This document shows, in pieces, positions 1 to 13,200 of a stretch of 64,000 nt of DNA. The stretch covers positions 434,001-498,000 of the forward strand of contig JALRME010000022.1 of NCBI GenBank assembly GCA_026120035.1. Direction: 5' to 3'. Within the stretch, counting starts at the first letter, position 1; the number at the start of each line of letters is the position of its first letter. The stretch is from Coleophoma eucalyptorum (Eukaryota; Ascomycota; Leotiomycetes; Helotiales; Dermateaceae). Made by a program: the position numbers and the translations under genes. The notes beneath the pieces are model-generated. The model was not told the DNA's origin. It saw only the letters and a list, made by a program, of their open reading frames with translations, and searched no databases.

Positions 1-1673
1 GAAAAGTTTGCCTCTCCAGTGTCTCTAATTATTCCTACATGCAACCCTGGACACTCTAGGAAACCGCCATGGTTTTGCAGGAACAGTGGTCCATCACTTC
101 GATCAGAATAGAAATTACAGAGACACTGTATATCATCATCCCTAAACGGAATCTGATTTCTCCCAGAACCCAAGAGTGCGTGAGTGGGTTTCCATGCATG
201 GGTGCCTATGATTTTATCGACATCTGCTAAGGATTTGATACCATCGATTTTTTGTTCATTATTCTCATTATATTTGAGTAGCATGCGTTGCAGGTGCCTT
301 TGAACGCCTTGGCTGGTTGGATATCTAGTGAATTTTAAAGAATTCATCTTTGTTTTACTATTGGGTGGTAAAGGGTGCACGGTATAGACCGCTCTGCCAC
401 CAGACGCATCATAGCTGTCTATTTCTTCAGCTCGGCGCCGGTCGAGATCGTCATATGTAGCTGTCCAATCCACGACCCACGAAGGCAGATCTCCGCGATT
501 TTTTCGGCCAAGGTCTCCTCTCAATACGTCCAGAGATTCTGATCTTCCTATAATATCCAAAACTGTATTGGTAAAGACTTCGGTCGTCGTAAGGGAGTAA
601 TTAGGCTTAATGGAGGATAACTCGCCAACAAGACCGAGTAGCGCGTATACTTTATCGCGATCATCTGTTGCTCTTCTATCGCTGAACTGCCGTAGCAAAG
701 GCATTAAAGCCATCTCCTCGTTCATCTGCCATCGAACACGCATTCGATGGATATCCCAAACAATCCGTGAGAAGAAAGCCAGAACATTTTTGTGATCGGA
801 TGCTAGAGATGAGAACAAGCTGGAGTATGAATTGGTAGCGTAGAATTTTGCAGCTCTGACAAAGATAGACCAAGGGGCAACCATAGAACCAAATTGCAAG
901 GTAATCTCCTTGGCCACGACAATCTCCTGGACGACCCATACTCGATTCCACCAAGCCGCACACATCACAACTCTCAGTGCTTCGAACACATTTGTTACAT
1001 AAACTGAGTCGATGTGGTTCTGATTAAGATGATCGAATAGAGTATTTCGGATGTTATCCGTGCTGGTACTTTGTGCAAGAAGGCTGATAAGGCAGAAAGC
1101 TTCCCGCCAGTAGTCCAGTCCAGCTTTGAGTAGTTCTTTCAAGGGCTTTTCTGAGATGCAGTTACTCTGAAACCGCTGTATCTCTTGTGCGTCCGATATG
1201 TTCCCGTGAAAGAGTAAAGTTGGACTTGTTCGTCTAGACTTGGGTGTGCCTCCTAAGAAGCTATGACGCATGGGTTCTCCCAAATACATAACTACCTCTG
1301 TTGCACGGGAATATATTTCCCTCATAAGCTCAACTTGTTGGGTTCTCTCCACATTGTCAATTTGATTGATGCATAGCGCATCTATCCATATCGTTATGTG
1401 TTCTTTGGTGTCTCGAAGTCTGTGTAAAGCAGACTCAAGATTGATGGTAACCTCAACTACATGGTCGTTCAACAGAATTTGGCGCTTCGGTGCTCCCGAC
1501 GCACCCCATACGTACGATAGAGCTTTAAAACTGGGTTTGTTGGCCAGCGAAACTTGGATTAGTTCTGTTTTTATTTTGTCCCCCGACTGGCCTGAGATGA
1601 TCGTGACTAGGCGTATATCACCCACAGGAAGAGGCGGGTACAGGCCATGCTTTTCGTCCAAAGTCTCAACCAT
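1..1673 (-). CDS. HET-domain (heterokaryon incompatibility) protein, partial at window edge
   Basis: An uninterrupted minus-strand frame of about 557 codons runs from an ATG at 1673 off the left edge, so the C-terminus is missing. The N-terminal half carries the three HET (PF06985) landmarks in order: ALSYVWG, then WIDALCINQ followed by QQVELMREIYSRA, then NRVWVVQE. Later segments (RDKVYALLGL, LPSWVVDW) are also typical of this family. HET proteins trigger programmed cell death in vegetative incompatibility and are thought to act in the cytoplasm. The start is uncertain: the frame stays open upstream to a stop near 1764 without another ATG, and a short upstream exon is possible. No intron is needed inside the visible part. 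Confidence 0.88.
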   Translation of the reverse strand, partial: MVETLDEKHGLYPPLPVGDIRLVTIISGQSGDKIKTELIQVSLANKPSFKALSYVWGASGAPKRQILLNDHVVEVTINLESALHRLRDTKEHITIWIDALCINQIDNVERTQQVELMREIYSRATEVVMYLGEPMRHSFLGGTPKSRRTSPTLLFHGNISDAQEIQRFQSNCISEKPLKELLKAGLDYWREAFCLISLLAQSTSTDNIRNTLFDHLNQNHIDSVYVTNVFEALRVVMCAAWWNRVWVVQEIVVAKEITLQFGSMVAPWSIFVRAAKFYATNSYSSLFSSLASDHKNVLAFFSRIVWDIHRMRVRWQMNEEMALMPLLRQFSDRRATDDRDKVYALLGLVGELSSIKPNYSLTTTEVFTNTVLDIIGRSESLDVLRGDLGRKNRGDLPSWVVDWTATYDDLDRRRAEEIDSYDASGGRAVYTVHPLPPNSKTKMNSLKFTRYPTSQGVQRHLQRMLLKYNENNEQKIDGIKSLADVDKIIGTHAWKPTHALLGSGRNQIPFRDDDIQCLCNFYSDRSDGPLFLQNHGGFLECPGLHVGIIRDTGEANF

Positions 1674-2706
1674 CTGGTAGAATCTGTGTTTGTATCTGTG
1701 TAGCAGATGGTTGATCAATGATGTATGGAAGGTATAGTATCCGATCTCAAGGTGGCATTCGAACAATATCGCGAATCAGTGAGGCTGTGCCTCCAGAGTA
1801 GTTGAGGGAAATAGGTCATCTCAGCCTCAGCAAGCAGCACGTTGAACATCTCACGTGAGTCCGTCTTACCTACTTGTTGGTTCTAGAAGGGCTGCCTCCA
1901 ACAAGAGGATACAGTCAAGATTGTACTTATTCCTGAATATTAGTAGTCCAAATAGCCAATACTATGCCTACAATATATCTATACCTGCAATCTCAGGCTC
2001 CCTTTACCCTACGTAAAAGATAGCTTAACAATTAAAAGATTGAGCCAGAAGACATAGGCAGGTGCACTAGCAGTAGGTAAATTATATAACCTACTAACCT
2101 AGCCATGAAACTTTAGGAACTTACCCTAGTGTACCTATCCGTTACCCTTCACATGATATAAGTGTAGGGACTACAGTATTATAAAAAAGTAAAGTTATAA
2201 AACTAAACCTCTGTTCTAGTTCGAAGTATAGAAATTAAATTGCTAGGCTGCTTTTAGAAGTTCTAGTAAGTTACTCAATTCTCATTTGAAATGCCACAGA
2301 ATTTATAAAGCAACTATTACTATTTCTCCCCGTAGAATTATTTATGGGAGAAATATGAGCCAAGAGATTCAGAAGTGCCTTTAGGGTGGGGGTAGCAGGA
2401 GAGGAGAAGGTGGGGGGGGGGGTTAATCACGTGCTACTCTATCTTTTATGCTTACTATGCGAGTGTCCCTGTCTATGTAAGACTCTACGAACTACCTTCT
2501 GTTTCAAGATAGATGTGTGGGGAATTACTCACACCATTCGCACCAAATACCGTATTACTTGCATTGAAACCCTGCAGGCTTATGTTCTTAATGGCGTGAC
2601 TCATAAGGTCAATAGAGTCTAATGGTTTATTCTTCGGTTAGCATCTCCATTTAAGTTGAAAAACACCATCAACTTTTGAGCAACCTGCCTTAATTCAAGC
2701 AACATC
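1674..2706. other. Intergenic, A+T-rich in part
   Basis: Divergent promoter space between the HET gene and the GNAT gene. The section from about 1900 to 2340 is A+T-rich and rich in short direct repeats. A run of nine G lies near 2412. I see no convincing gene; the open frame 2386-2622 has no recognisable protein character. Confidence 0.6.
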
Positions 2707-3324
2707 ATGTCCAAAGTCCAGCAGACGCCTTCGGGCACACCGTATCTCCTCATACCTAGTAAATCTACGTCTCAGATCTACCTGACGCCTATGTTTCCTG
2801 GAGACGTCCAGAGAAATTATGAGGCCATGAACATACCGTCCGTCAACAATGAGTTGATTTCCGTACCTAAACCATATAAGCTAGAGGACGCGCAGTTCTG
2901 GGTGGATTTGCAAGTCAAGGGCGGAAGTGCGCATCCATTACAGGTCCTGCGCTCTGAGGATCCCGAGAATGGGCCACTCATTGGGACGGTCTCTCTAACG
3001 CCTCATGAGCTATCCACCTCCGTCCTCCATGGCACTCTACCCAACGCGAAGAATGAGTGTGAGTTGGGGTACTGGTTGCATCCTGACTTCCGAGGCACGG
3101 GACTGATGCGCTCTGCTGTTGCGGTGGCAATGGAGTGGGGAAAGAGTGAGTGTGGTGTGAAGAGTATTTTCGTCCGGGTTTGTGAGCAGAATGTAGGAAG
3201 TAGACGGATTGTGGAGAGTTTTGAGGGCTTTGTGAGAGACGAGGAGCTGGACAATACGGTCGACTGGCCCGAGAGCAAGGGTGGCGGCAAGAGGAAGGTT
3301 TTGGCCTGGAGATGGACTTTCTGA
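2707..3324 (+). CDS. GNAT-family N-acetyltransferase
   Basis: Single-exon frame of 205 aa. It resembles the RimJ/RimL-like Acetyltransf_3 group, which transfers acetyl from acetyl-CoA to an amine of a small molecule or protein N-terminus. The acetyl-CoA loop is seen around residues 127-133 (FRGTGLM, matching R/Q-x-x-G-x-G/A), followed by a helix (AVAVAMEWG). The preceding strand ELGYWLHPDF is typical of the group. The later segment VCEQNVGSRRIVE matches the conserved N..S..v.ek region. No signal peptide or membrane segment is visible, so it is probably cytosolic. The ATG at 2707 is the first in frame and precedes all conserved elements. The substrate cannot be told from sequence. Confidence 0.85.
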   Translation: MSKVQQTPSGTPYLLIPSKSTSQIYLTPMFPGDVQRNYEAMNIPSVNNELISVPKPYKLEDAQFWVDLQVKGGSAHPLQVLRSEDPENGPLIGTVSLTPHELSTSVLHGTLPNAKNECELGYWLHPDFRGTGLMRSAVAVAMEWGKSECGVKSIFVRVCEQNVGSRRIVESFEGFVRDEELDNTVDWPESKGGGKRKVLAWRWTF

Positions 3325-4257
3325 GCTTAAGGACGATCGACCGTCCGGAGGCGGGGTGTGGAGCTGGAAGCTCATGAGATGGGAGAGCATGATGCAATGC
3401 AGGCTACTCCGTGAAATTAGGAGCATATGCCATCATTTAGACAACACCGCATGTTTCGAGGAGATGTGGGGGAAGACTTGATATTTTTTGGCTATAACTT
3501 AGAAGGCCAGTTTAACTGCACACGACGTTCCCTTGGCATCAGACTCCCTCTCTCTCTAGCTCCTCGGCTTTTATATTTTCCATTGCAATTGGGTTGTGGA
3601 ATGTCATGGAGATGCTGAGGAACGTGACAAGGATAACGATGGGCTGGACTTTCGTAGCCTTGCCACAGCCACCTGTGAATGGGGGGTGTTGCTAGTAATT
3701 TTAGGGCCATGCCTCGCGACAACTGGACACTCATGGGCGTAGCCTTATCAGAGAGTCTACGCTTTCATTGGCTCACAACTGCTCGCGACGATGATCTTCC
3801 ATTCCCATTGGCTTCAACAGCAAGGCTGTAAGTCTCACGTGATTTAGCGTGTCTTGGCATTTTCCAGTACTCTGGCGTCCCCCATCGCGTTTTCAGATGC
3901 CAGAGTCGAGTGATGCTGCCAGAATTTCGCGAACCGCCTTAAAACCTCAGATACCCGGCGCAAGACCAGCTCCACCACAAGGCACAAGGCTAGCACCTGC
4001 CATTCCTTTGTTCCACGGCCAGTCCATTAATTCACACCGAGAAGGTAGACTTAATTAATGATTGTGACCTAACCTGGAATCTCCTCGAACGACGAAGAAG
4101 TACACTTCTCGAAATCTACCACCAGTACTCTGCCACTGCGAACCTTTCTTCCTCCCACATCAATTCTTGCCCTCCTCGAGCTGGCGCACCATTGCAAATT
4201 TTGTAATCGCATGAGGTCCTGTCAGTAAAGGCTTGCGCCATAGCGAATGTCGCAGCC
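3325..4257. other. Intergenic, upstream region of TRA1
   Basis: About 0.9 kb between the GNAT stop and the TRA1 start. Several open frames exist on both strands, but none has recognisable protein features. An out-of-frame ATG at 4247 opens an 11-codon uORF that ends in a TAG within the TRA1 first exon. Confidence 0.6.
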
Positions 4258-7200
4258 ATGTCTTCCAATACAATTGAGATAGTCTTCCAGAGACTGGGCT
4301 CTGCGGACACAGGTAAGCTAGCCCCACGACGCGCCAACCGATGTTGAAGGATGGGAAGCACGAGCTGGAATTGGGGTTTTGAGAGGCTATTTGAGAACGT
4401 GAAGTTGTGCTGACACTCCGTGCTGTAGATGTCAAGCTTAAGGTCGAAGCAGCGACACAGCTGCGAGACAGCCTCGACCATTACACATCTGGTCCAATAT
4501 ACCCAGCGTTCCTGAAGAAGCTCATACCTATTTTCATGAGCTGTCTTAATGGCCCCCCAATATTTATTAGCACATCTCCGGAGCAGGTAGGTTCTGCAAA
4601 TTGCGAGAGTGATGGAGGGGCAGATAGCTGATAACATGTTAGAAACTCCGAAACTGCATACTCGAAATACTCCATCGACTACCTACAAATCCGCCCGAGC
4701 CATTCGAGCCGTATGCTGAAGAAGTCGTTGACCTTCTGATTGGGCTGGTGAGGGTGGACAATGAGGAGAATGCTTCACTATGTGTGAAGACGATCATGGA
4801 CATTATGCGCCATCAAACCAAAGTCCTGGCCGACAAGGTGCAACCATTCCTTGGTCTTATCCAGGAGCTCTTCGACCAGATGCCCGCAGTAGTGAAGGAG
4901 CAACTAGATAATCAAGCTCCAGGGTCATCCAGTGGTCCTGGCGTGCCTTCAACGCCTGGTGGAACTTCACAAAACTTCCAGAATTCCCCACGTCCAGGCT
5001 CTCCAGTAGCATCGGTATCTGATTTGGGTGCAGACCCTCAGCAACAAACGCGACCACTCTTGAAGGGCATGCAATCCTTCAAAGTTCTTGCAGAATGTCC
5101 TATCATCGTCGTTTCGATCTTTCAAGTGTATCGTAATACCGTGTCAGCGAATGTGAAGCTGTTTGTTCCACTGATCAAGAGCGTATTGCTTTTGCAAGCG
5201 CAGCCTCAAGAAGAAGCCCACAAGGAAGCTGAGGCAAGAGGCACAATTTTCACTGGAGTGAGCCCAAATATTCGAAACCGGGCAGCTTTTGGCGAATTCA
5301 TCACGGCACAAGTCAAGACCATGAGCTTTTTAGCCTATCTTCTTCGAGTTTACTCTCAGCAACTCACCGACTTCCTTCCCACACTACCAAGTATCGTCGT
5401 GAGGCTGCTACAGGACTGTCCACGCGAGAAATCTGCAGCGAGAAAAGAACTTCTTGTTGCCATTCGCCATATCATCAATTTCAATTTCAGAAAGATCTTT
5501 CTCACGCAGATCGATGCTTTGCTAGATGAGAGAACTTTGATTGGCGATGGGTTGACGGTCTATGAGACCATGCGCCCTCTTGCATATTCTATGCTTGCCG
5601 ATCTGATACACCATGTCCGAGACGCACTCTCCCCCGAGCAGATCCGCAAGACTGTTGAGGTCTACACCAGGAATTTACAAGACAGCTTCCCAGGTACGAG
5701 CTTCCAAACTATGAGCGCCAAACTCTTGCTCAACATGGCCGAATGTATTGCGAAGATGCCCAACAAGGCCGATGCGCGGCATTATCTTATCATGATTTTG
5801 AATGCTATTGGCGACAAGTTCGCAGCTATGAACCGCCAATACCCCAATGCTGTGAAGCTATCTAAACTTTATGCGCAGGCATCTACAGATGCCTCGCCCG
5901 ACAACTACTTGGCAGACCGCGAGAACCCGCCGGATTGGGACGAGGTCGATATTTTCACAGCAATGCCAATCAAGACCTCGAATCCGAGAGATCGGGGGAC
6001 GGACCCAGTTGCCGATAATAAATTTTTGTTCAAGAATCTTATGAACGGGCTCAAAAATACGTTCTATCAATTGAAAACGTGCAACGTTGGGACGCCGATT
6101 GAACAAGCCAATGCCCCTCCGCATTGGCAAGAAGTTTCATATGGCTTCTCGGCTGAAGAGGTTCAGGTCATCATCAAGCTGTTCCGTGAAGGTGCATACG
6201 TCTTCAGATACTACGAGATCGAGAAACCTGCCACAGAGTCGCAATACTCTTCGCCTGTCGAGTTCATGGCAAATCACTACATGATCTCCAGTAGTAAAGA
6301 AGAAAAGGATTTGCTGGAGACGTTTGCTACAGTCTTTCACTGCATCGATCCTGCCACCTTTCATGAGGTTTTCCACGAAGAAATCCCCAACCTATTTGAT
6401 ATGATTCACGAACACACTGCTCTACTTCATGTACCACAATTCTTCCTTGCCAGCGAAGCTACTTCACCAAGTTTCGCTGGGATGCTTCTTCAATTTTTAA
6501 TGGATCGGATTGACCAAGTCGGCACCGCTGATGTTAAGAAGTCGTCTATTCTTCTTCGCTTGTTCAAGTTGGCTTTCATGGCAGTCACACTTTTCTCCAC
6601 ACAAAATGAGCAGGTTCTCTTACCCCACGTCCTCGACATCGTCACGAAGTCTATTGAGCTCTCCACAACTGCAGAGGAACCTATGAACTATTTCTTGCTT
6701 TTGAGGTCGCTATTCCGAAGCATTGGTGGAGGTAAATTCGAGCACCTTTACAAACAAATTCTTCCTCTCTTGGAGATGCTTCTCGAAGTCCTCAACAACC
6801 TGCTACTCGCTGCAAGAAAACCAGCTGATCGGGATCTCTATGTTGAGTTATGTTTGACAGTCCCCGCACGACTGAGTAACCTGCTTCCTCATCTCAGCTA
6901 TCTAATGCGGCCTCTTGTTGTTGCATTACGAGCTGGTTCTGATATGGTTGGCCAAGGGTTGAGAACCTTGGAACTTTGCGTCGATAACCTGACAGCAGAT
7001 TATCTCGACCCAATCATGGCTCCTGTCATTGACGAATTAATGACGGCTCTTTTCGATCATCTCCGACCTTCTCCGTACAGTCATTTCCATGCACATACTA
7101 CAATGCGAATTTTGGGCAAACTTGGTGGTCGGAACCGGAAGTTCATGACTGGTGCTCCAGGACTCACATTCCAGCAATTTTCTGATGATACCACCAGTTT

Positions 7201-10200
7201 TGATCTCAAATTGATTGGCTCAAGAAAGGATAGAGCTTTCCCTGCTGAGATTGGCATTGATCTAGCTATCTCTAAGTTAATGGAAACTCCCAAAGGCGCT
7301 GCAGCTAAGAAATCGGACGGATACTATAAGAAACAAGCTCTACACATGATCAAATCGCAGCTGAAGCTTAGACTTGGATACGACAGTCTTCCAGATGACT
7401 TCGCCCGCCTTGTGCGACTGCAGGCTCAAGACTTGCTGTCCGGGCGTTCTGATGCTGACCTTTCTGTGCTTGAGTCTTCTGACAAGAAACGGTCAGTTGT
7501 CAAGAAAGAGGGCCAAGACTTAATGCTTAAGAAGCTCATCAAAGCCTGCATATTTGCTGTGTCTCTGCCGGACTTTTCGGCTGAAGCTACTGCAATATTG
7601 ACCAATGTTTGCAGGCATTTGACTATCATTGAAGTTGGTAGAGCTTTGACAGAGATGAAACACAAAACTCAACCATTCAATGTGACCTCGGGAGAAGGTC
7701 CGCTCTGTATCGACAGCAGAGTCCTTGCTGACGCAATCGTGGAATCCCTTTCTTCTGACATGCCCGCAGTCCGCGAGGCTGCTGAAGGTGCCCTTCAAGA
7801 AATATTCGATTCGACGGCGATAATTTTCGGATCAGAAGCTCAGGTTGCACGTCTTGCATTTTTCTCCCATCTCAGCTCCGTATTCTGCCACAGCTGTTAT
7901 GAAGAGGAGTGGTTCACTAAAGCAGGTGGAAGTCTAGGTATCAATATTTTGATCAACAAGATCAATCTTGGCGACAACTGGGTAAACGATAGACAGCTTC
8001 ACTACGTCAAAGCTTTGTTGTATGTTGTCAAAGACATGCCCCCAGATCTTCCTGCCAAAACTCGCAAGATGGCTCAGGCGACATTGGAGAATCTCTTGGA
8101 AAGATGTACTAAGGGCACCTCCAAGGAAGACCTGAAGATTGCTCCACAACCTCAACAGCAGCCCTCTAAGCTCTTCCAACTGTGTAGTATCTTGAACCGA
8201 GAACTTTCTCACATGAACATCCACGTCCGAGAGGCATCGAAGAAGTCATTGGAGATTGTCGCTAAATCTGTAAATGCTGAAATCTACGAATTGCTTGAGC
8301 CAACAAGAGATGCAGTCCTACTACCAATTTGGGGCAAGCCTCTCCGAGCACTACCATTTGGGGTCCAAATTGGATTCATTGATGCCATTACGTATTACAT
8401 GGGTCTCAAAAGTGACTTCCTTGCCTTTGACGAGTCGCTCAACCGGATGTTAATGGAATCCATGGCTTTGGCAGATGCTGCAGATGATGCTTTGGCTGGG
8501 AAACCAGGCGAGCATCGAACCCACGAGTCGATCGTCAGCCTCCGAGTTGCTTGTATCAAAATGTTGACCACGGCAATGAGCTTTGATGACTTCCAGAAAG
8601 GACCTAATAATACCACTCGTTCTAAGATTGTTGGTATTTTTTTCAAATGTCTCTACTCGGATTCAAAACAGACCATCGAAGCTGCCAACGACGCTTTGAA
8701 AGTTGTCCTCTCGTCTCAGTCAAAGCTCCCCAAAGATCTCTTGCAGAATGGTCTTCGACCTGTACTTGCAAATTTGCAAGACCCAAGGCGTTTGAGTACA
8801 CATGGACTGGATGGCCTGGCAAGACTTTTGCAATTGTTGACCACATACTTCAAGGTTGAGATTGGTTCTCGACTGCTGGATCATATCAAGGTTCTAGCAG
8901 AACCTAATTCCCTCCAGCGGATTTCTTTCACTCTTATTGAACAAAACGAGCAGATGAAGATCATCGCAGCAGTGTTCAACATCTTTCATCTCTTACCACC
9001 TGCAGCAGTTTCATTCAAGGAACGTCTCATTGAGACGGTGTTGGATCTAGAGGAAAAGCTTCGTCGTACTCGATATAGTCCTTTCCGTGAGCCACTGTAC
9101 AAGTATCTCAACCGATATCCAGAGCAAGTATGGCTACTGCTTCTTGGCAAAATTGAAGATCAGAAATATGGGCGATTCCTAGCTCAGGTTCTTGAGCACC
9201 CTCAGAGTGGTCCTCTGCGAAAGGTAGTGTCAGAGAATGTCGAGTCCTTGATCAAAAATTGCGGAGATATGGGAGCTCCAGACCGGGAGAACCGATACGC
9301 AGCTGTCATCAACGCCATCAATATCATGCATTCCGTATGCCAATTTGACGAAAAGAAGTCGCAAGAAACTGGCGCTGATACCAAGAGCACTCTTGGTTGG
9401 ATGGACAAGAAGGACCATTTAACCTGGTTCAAAATGGTTGGCAGAAATTTGGAACAGCATCTACGAAACAATGCTCTGCCGCCCAACCTTCGGCTTGCAG
9501 CCGACCAAGCAGGAGAGCAACTGATGGTGATTTTGACGAAGTTCTTGACATATCATCCCAGAGACCTAGACTCCCTTTTCAGTCTTGTTGATTCTGTCAC
9601 TGCAGAGAATTTCAAGTCTAGCCAACCGCTTTTCTCTTACATCTACAAGCAGATCGTCTGCAATCCTTCGATCGATTACTGGAAAGCCATTGTCATGCGC
9701 TGTCTCGAGGTCTACTCTGGGAAGAGTGCTTCGCAAAAGACTAAAACATTCCTGCTGCATTATCTAATCAGTCCTATTGTAGCTATGGATGTCATGCGCA
9801 AAGCGAAACAATCATCTACAGTGAAAAGCCCGCGCCTCATCGACAAGGCCGTTATTGAGTCAATTCACACAAAGATTTGGAAAGTCAGTCTTACTGAGTC
9901 TGATGACTTGACCCAGCCAGGCATTGATCACACCCGAATGGAAGTCCTCCAACTTACTGCCATGCTTGTGAAGTACCACCATTCTATTCTTCAAGATGCT
10001 CGGAAAGACATCATCAAGTTTGGCTGGACGTATATCAGATTGGAGGACGTCATCAACAAGCACGCTGCCTATGTAGTTATTGGATACTTTATTGCACACT
10101 ATGAGACTCCAGCAAAGATTGTTCAGCAAGTTTACTTTTCACTTCTGAAGACAAATCAGAACGAGGGTCGAGCCCTGGTCACACAGGCATTGGAACTTAT

Positions 10201-13200
10201 CGCACCGGTTCTTCCCAAGCGCTGCAATGCAGTCCCAGGTGATAGAAACCCTGTCTGGGCCCAGGCTCCTCGCCGTATTCTTGCAGAAGAAGGACAGAAC
10301 GTCACACAAATGACCAGCATTTTCCATTTCCTTGTCAAGCATGCGGACTTATTTTACGAATCCCGAGACAAATTCGCAATGCTTATCATCAGTTCACTCA
10401 GAAAGATTGCACAGCCACCAAACCCGTCCAACGAGAGCAAGAAGCTTGTCCTTAACCTCATGACACTTATTTGGCAATGGGAACAGAAGCGTGTTGAAGG
10501 CAAAGATGCATCTCCAGCTACACGAGCAATTTCCGAGTCTCCAAATGCCAAGAAAAGAAAACTGGAATCGTTGAATGACAGCTCCACGGCTTCGCCCTCA
10601 CCAGCAAAAGCAGGTGGCGACAAGCCCGAATATCTTCTTCCTGCCATGGGCCGTGCGAAGATGATCAAATATCTTGTCGAATTCATCGCCTCGCTTCCAG
10701 AACGTTACCCTCTTCCTGCGGCCAAGTCGAAAGAAGTAGCTGCCGCAACGGTACCAGCCGCTCCACCTGCGTCGACCGAGATGTGCAGAAAGGCAATGAC
10801 GCTATTATATAATCTGCTTCAGCCACAATACTGGGGAGATTTGGATGTTGATCTGTTCACAAATGTGACCGAGTTGATCTTAGCTAGCGAGAAGACAACA
10901 GCTGCACTCGCCAGTGAACATTCTGACAAGGAAAAGCCTGACGAGAAGTTCATTACAAACATGATCAATACGCTACAGATTGTACGAATCATTGTCAATA
11001 TCAAGCCAGACGAATGGATATTGAAGAATAGCTCAACTCTGCAGCACATTTTGGAGAAGTCCTTGAAATCAGACAATTCAGAACTTCACGATTGTTTGCA
11101 TACTGCAGATGAGAAAGTTGATGATGGCCGAAAGCTGAAGCCTTTACTCAAGCGCATCTTGGACGCTGTACCCGAAGATGTTCCAATGGAAGATGCTGAT
11201 GCCGAAGGAGAGACAGAAGCATCAACATCAGAGATCATAACCTACTTGTCCGGCATTGCTACGGAGACACTCTCCGCCAGCAACTACGTTTCAGGCATCA
11301 ATATTCTCTGGACACTTGCACAGCGAAAGCCATCTGAGATGGATCAACACATCCCCCAGGTCATGAAAGCACTCCAAACAAAGTTAGCTCGCGATCACGT
11401 CAGTCACTTCAATGCCATCACTGGCCAGTCCGGAATGCTTGCACCACCTCGCCCTGGTGAAGCTGGTCCCACTGGCGAGCTCAGTCCTTATGAACTGGAG
11501 ATTCAAACTGGTCTCATGCTCAAAGCCATCGATGTCATTTCCATGCGTATGGATGTTCTGGGTGACAACCGAAGACCGTTCCTTAGTGTACTTGCCACCT
11601 TGGTGGAGAAGTCATTGAGCAACCCACTCTGCCTGAAGATTCTCGAAATGGTTGAAACTTGGGTTTTTAAATCTGAAGGATCATGGCCAACACTCAAGGA
11701 GAAGACGGCTGTCCTTCACAAGATGTTGACGTTCGAGAACCGTGCCGATCAGACCCTGTTGATGAAATTCCTCGAGCTTGTCATCCGAATCTACGAGGAC
11801 CCCAAGATCACCCGAACTGAACTCACAGTTCGCATGGAGCACGCATTCTTGATTGGAACAAGAGCACAAGATGTTGATATGCGCAACCGATTTATGGCCA
11901 TTTTCGACAAGAACCAGTCGAAGACCGCAAGCGCTAGACTAAGTTATGTAATCACGGCTCAGAATTGGGATACTTTGGCCGAGTCATTCTGGCTTGCACA
12001 AGCTTCTGAGTTGCTGCTTGGTGCTGTAGACACAAACAGCTCAATCCAATTACACGGCGAAGATTTCAGAACAATTCCAGCATCACTACTTTTCGGTACC
12101 TATTCCAGAGACCCCCGCACCCCTAGCATCACGCCCGATACCAAGTACGATAGCTTTATGTCTTCGCACAGACGTTTTGTTGCAGAGCTCGGTGATGTAA
12201 GAGTTCATGACATTATTGAGCCACTTAGTCAACTTCAGCATCTGGATTCGAACATGGCCCACGAACTCTGGGTGGCTCTTTTCCCAATGTACTGGGCTGC
12301 CACTCCAAAAGATGAACGAAATGATCTTGAGCGTGGTATGGTGTCGCTTCTCACAAAAGACTACCATTCCCGACAGATGGAAAGACGGCCCAACGTCATA
12401 CAATCACTTCTCGATGGAGCAGCCAAATCATGGCCAGAATGCAAGATTCCTCCCCACGTACTCAAGTTCGAGGCGCGAACCTACGATGCCTGGTACACAG
12501 CTCTGGTTCAGCTCGAGAAAGCGGCCATTTCACCTGAAATGGACAGTAACAAGGTCCGCGAGAGCAATCTTGACGCGCTTGTGGAACTGTATGCCGGTTT
12601 GCAGGAAGATGATCTGTTCTATGGAACATGGCGCCGACGATGTCAGTTTGTTGAAACTAACGCAGCTCTCTCGTATGAGCAGAATGGCATGTGGGACAAG
12701 GCCCAGCATATGTACGAGCAAGCCCAGATCAAGGCACGGACCGGGGCTATCCCGTTCTCCCAAGGCGAATATATGCTTTGGGAAGATCACTGGGTTCTCT
12801 GTGCACAGAAGCTGCAACAATGGGAGATTTTGCAGGAGTTCGCGAAACATGAGAATTTCCAAGACTTGCTCTTAGAATGTGCTTGGAAATCACCCGAAAT
12901 GTGGCAGAGTCCTGAGCACCGAGAAGCCTTGGACGGAATCATCAAAGGCGTTATGGATGCACCAACACCAAGACGCTCGTTCTTCCAGGCATTCACTTCT
13001 CTTCTTAAGCTTCACAACAAGACTGAGACCCCACAAGATTTCAGCAAAGTCTGTGACGAGGCTATCCAGCTTTCGATCCGCAAGTGGCACCAGCTCCCCA
13101 AGCGCATTACCAATGCGCATGTGCCACTTCTGCAAAATTTCCAGCAACTGGTTGAACTTCACGACGCAAGTGTTATATGCCAAAGCCTCGCTCAGACAAA